NCBI GenBank assembly: GCA_905215505.1
Contig: CAJMPU010000039.1
Location: 1-8,524, forward strand
DNA length: 8,524 nt
From: an uncultured bacterium
GTDB taxonomy: Bacteria > Actinomycetota > Coriobacteriia > Coriobacteriales > Coriobacteriaceae
Direction of reading: 5' to 3'
Part shown: positions 8,280 through 8,524 of the stretch, piece by piece
Numbering within the stretch: position 1 is the first letter of the stretch
Layout: each line of letters starts with the position of its first letter
Made by a program: the position numbers and the translations under genes
Notes under the pieces: model-generated
Databases searched by the model: none
Told to the model about the DNA's origin: nothing
The model's input: only the letters and a program-made list of their open reading frames with translations

Positions 8280-8524
8280 ATGGCCTATATCCCGTTTTGG
8301 ATTTGCATCTTTGCCGGCGTGGCAATTGATGCCCGTGAGCGGCGGTTTCCCAATGAGCTTGCCGGCGTGTGTGCGGTGGCGGCGCTTGCAGGCGTTTGGC
8401 TCGACAGAGGTGTTAACACGGCGCTTGACCACGCCGGTCTTGCGGTCATCGTCTACCTTGCCCTTGTGCTCACTGAGTCGCTCTGGCGGCGCCTCCGCCA
8501 AGCCCCCGGCATTGGCATGGGGGA
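8280..8524 (+). CDS. Prepilin peptidase (A24 family, short TadV/CpaA-like form), 3' end beyond the window
   Basis: A membrane aspartic protease expected to cleave leader peptides of type IV or Flp-type prepilins or pseudopilins. The visible 81 codons begin at an ATG with a strong AGAGGAGG site 6 bases upstream. The first catalytic Asp is D17 in AIDARERRFPN (15-25), the classical D-x-R-x-R-x-x-P-N form. The second motif appears at the very edge as GMG plus a codon beginning GA (residue 82), matching G-x-G-D. Hydrophobic segments lie at about 3-16, 27-41 and 52-66. There is no N-terminal methyltransferase domain, so it belongs to the short class typical of tad loci and some Gram-positive pilus or competence systems. 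Sense strand and spacing suggest it could be co-transcribed with the glycosyltransferase. Confidence 0.85.
   Translation, partial: MAYIPFWICIFAGVAIDARERRFPNELAGVCAVAALAGVWLDRGVNTALDHAGLAVIVYLALVLTESLWRRLRQAPGIGMG

Overview
The window looks like chromosomal DNA of a high-GC Gram-positive gut actinobacterium, most likely Collinsella or another Coriobacteriia. This is inferred from the G/C-ending codon use of the housekeeping genes, an isoleucyl-tRNA synthetase preceded by a transcriptional T-box, and GGGGAC-type repeats behind stop codons. No 16S or other decisive marker is present, so the genus is a judgement from memory, not a search.

Layout. Positions 1-610 are accessory and noticeably AT-richer at the left end. 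They hold the 5' end of a minus-strand peptidase E-like gene with an apparent one-base frameshift, a perfect 16-bp inverted repeat around a hairpin-rich 99-bp core, and three terminator-like hairpins in tandem that read on the minus strand. Positions 611-1699 (minus) encode a metal-dependent group III alcohol dehydrogenase of the GldA/HcxA type. Positions 1841-2142 are a full T-box leader with an isoleucine (AUC) specifier, controlling ileS (2186-4990). After an inverted repeat and a strong terminator come lspA (5208-5807) and an rluD-like pseudouridine synthase (5807-6820), which overlap by one base. Then follow a membrane-bound family 2 glycosyltransferase (6903-8198), apparently with its own promoter, and the first 81 codons of a short prepilin peptidase (8280 to the edge).

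How the parts relate. ileS is controlled on its own by uncharged tRNA-Ile through the T-box. lspA and the rluD-like gene form a translationally coupled pair. The glycosyltransferase and prepilin peptidase point to cell-surface functions (polysaccharide and pilus or pseudopilus), but their products cannot be fixed from this window.

I see no phage, CRISPR, defence or toxin system and no clearly new multi-gene system. The points most worth a second look are the structured region at 203-604, the GGGGAC repeats placed just after three stop codons, the frameshifted left-edge gene, the dehydrogenase with a substituted glycerol-site Asp, and the T-box with an extra hairpin inside its antiterminator.
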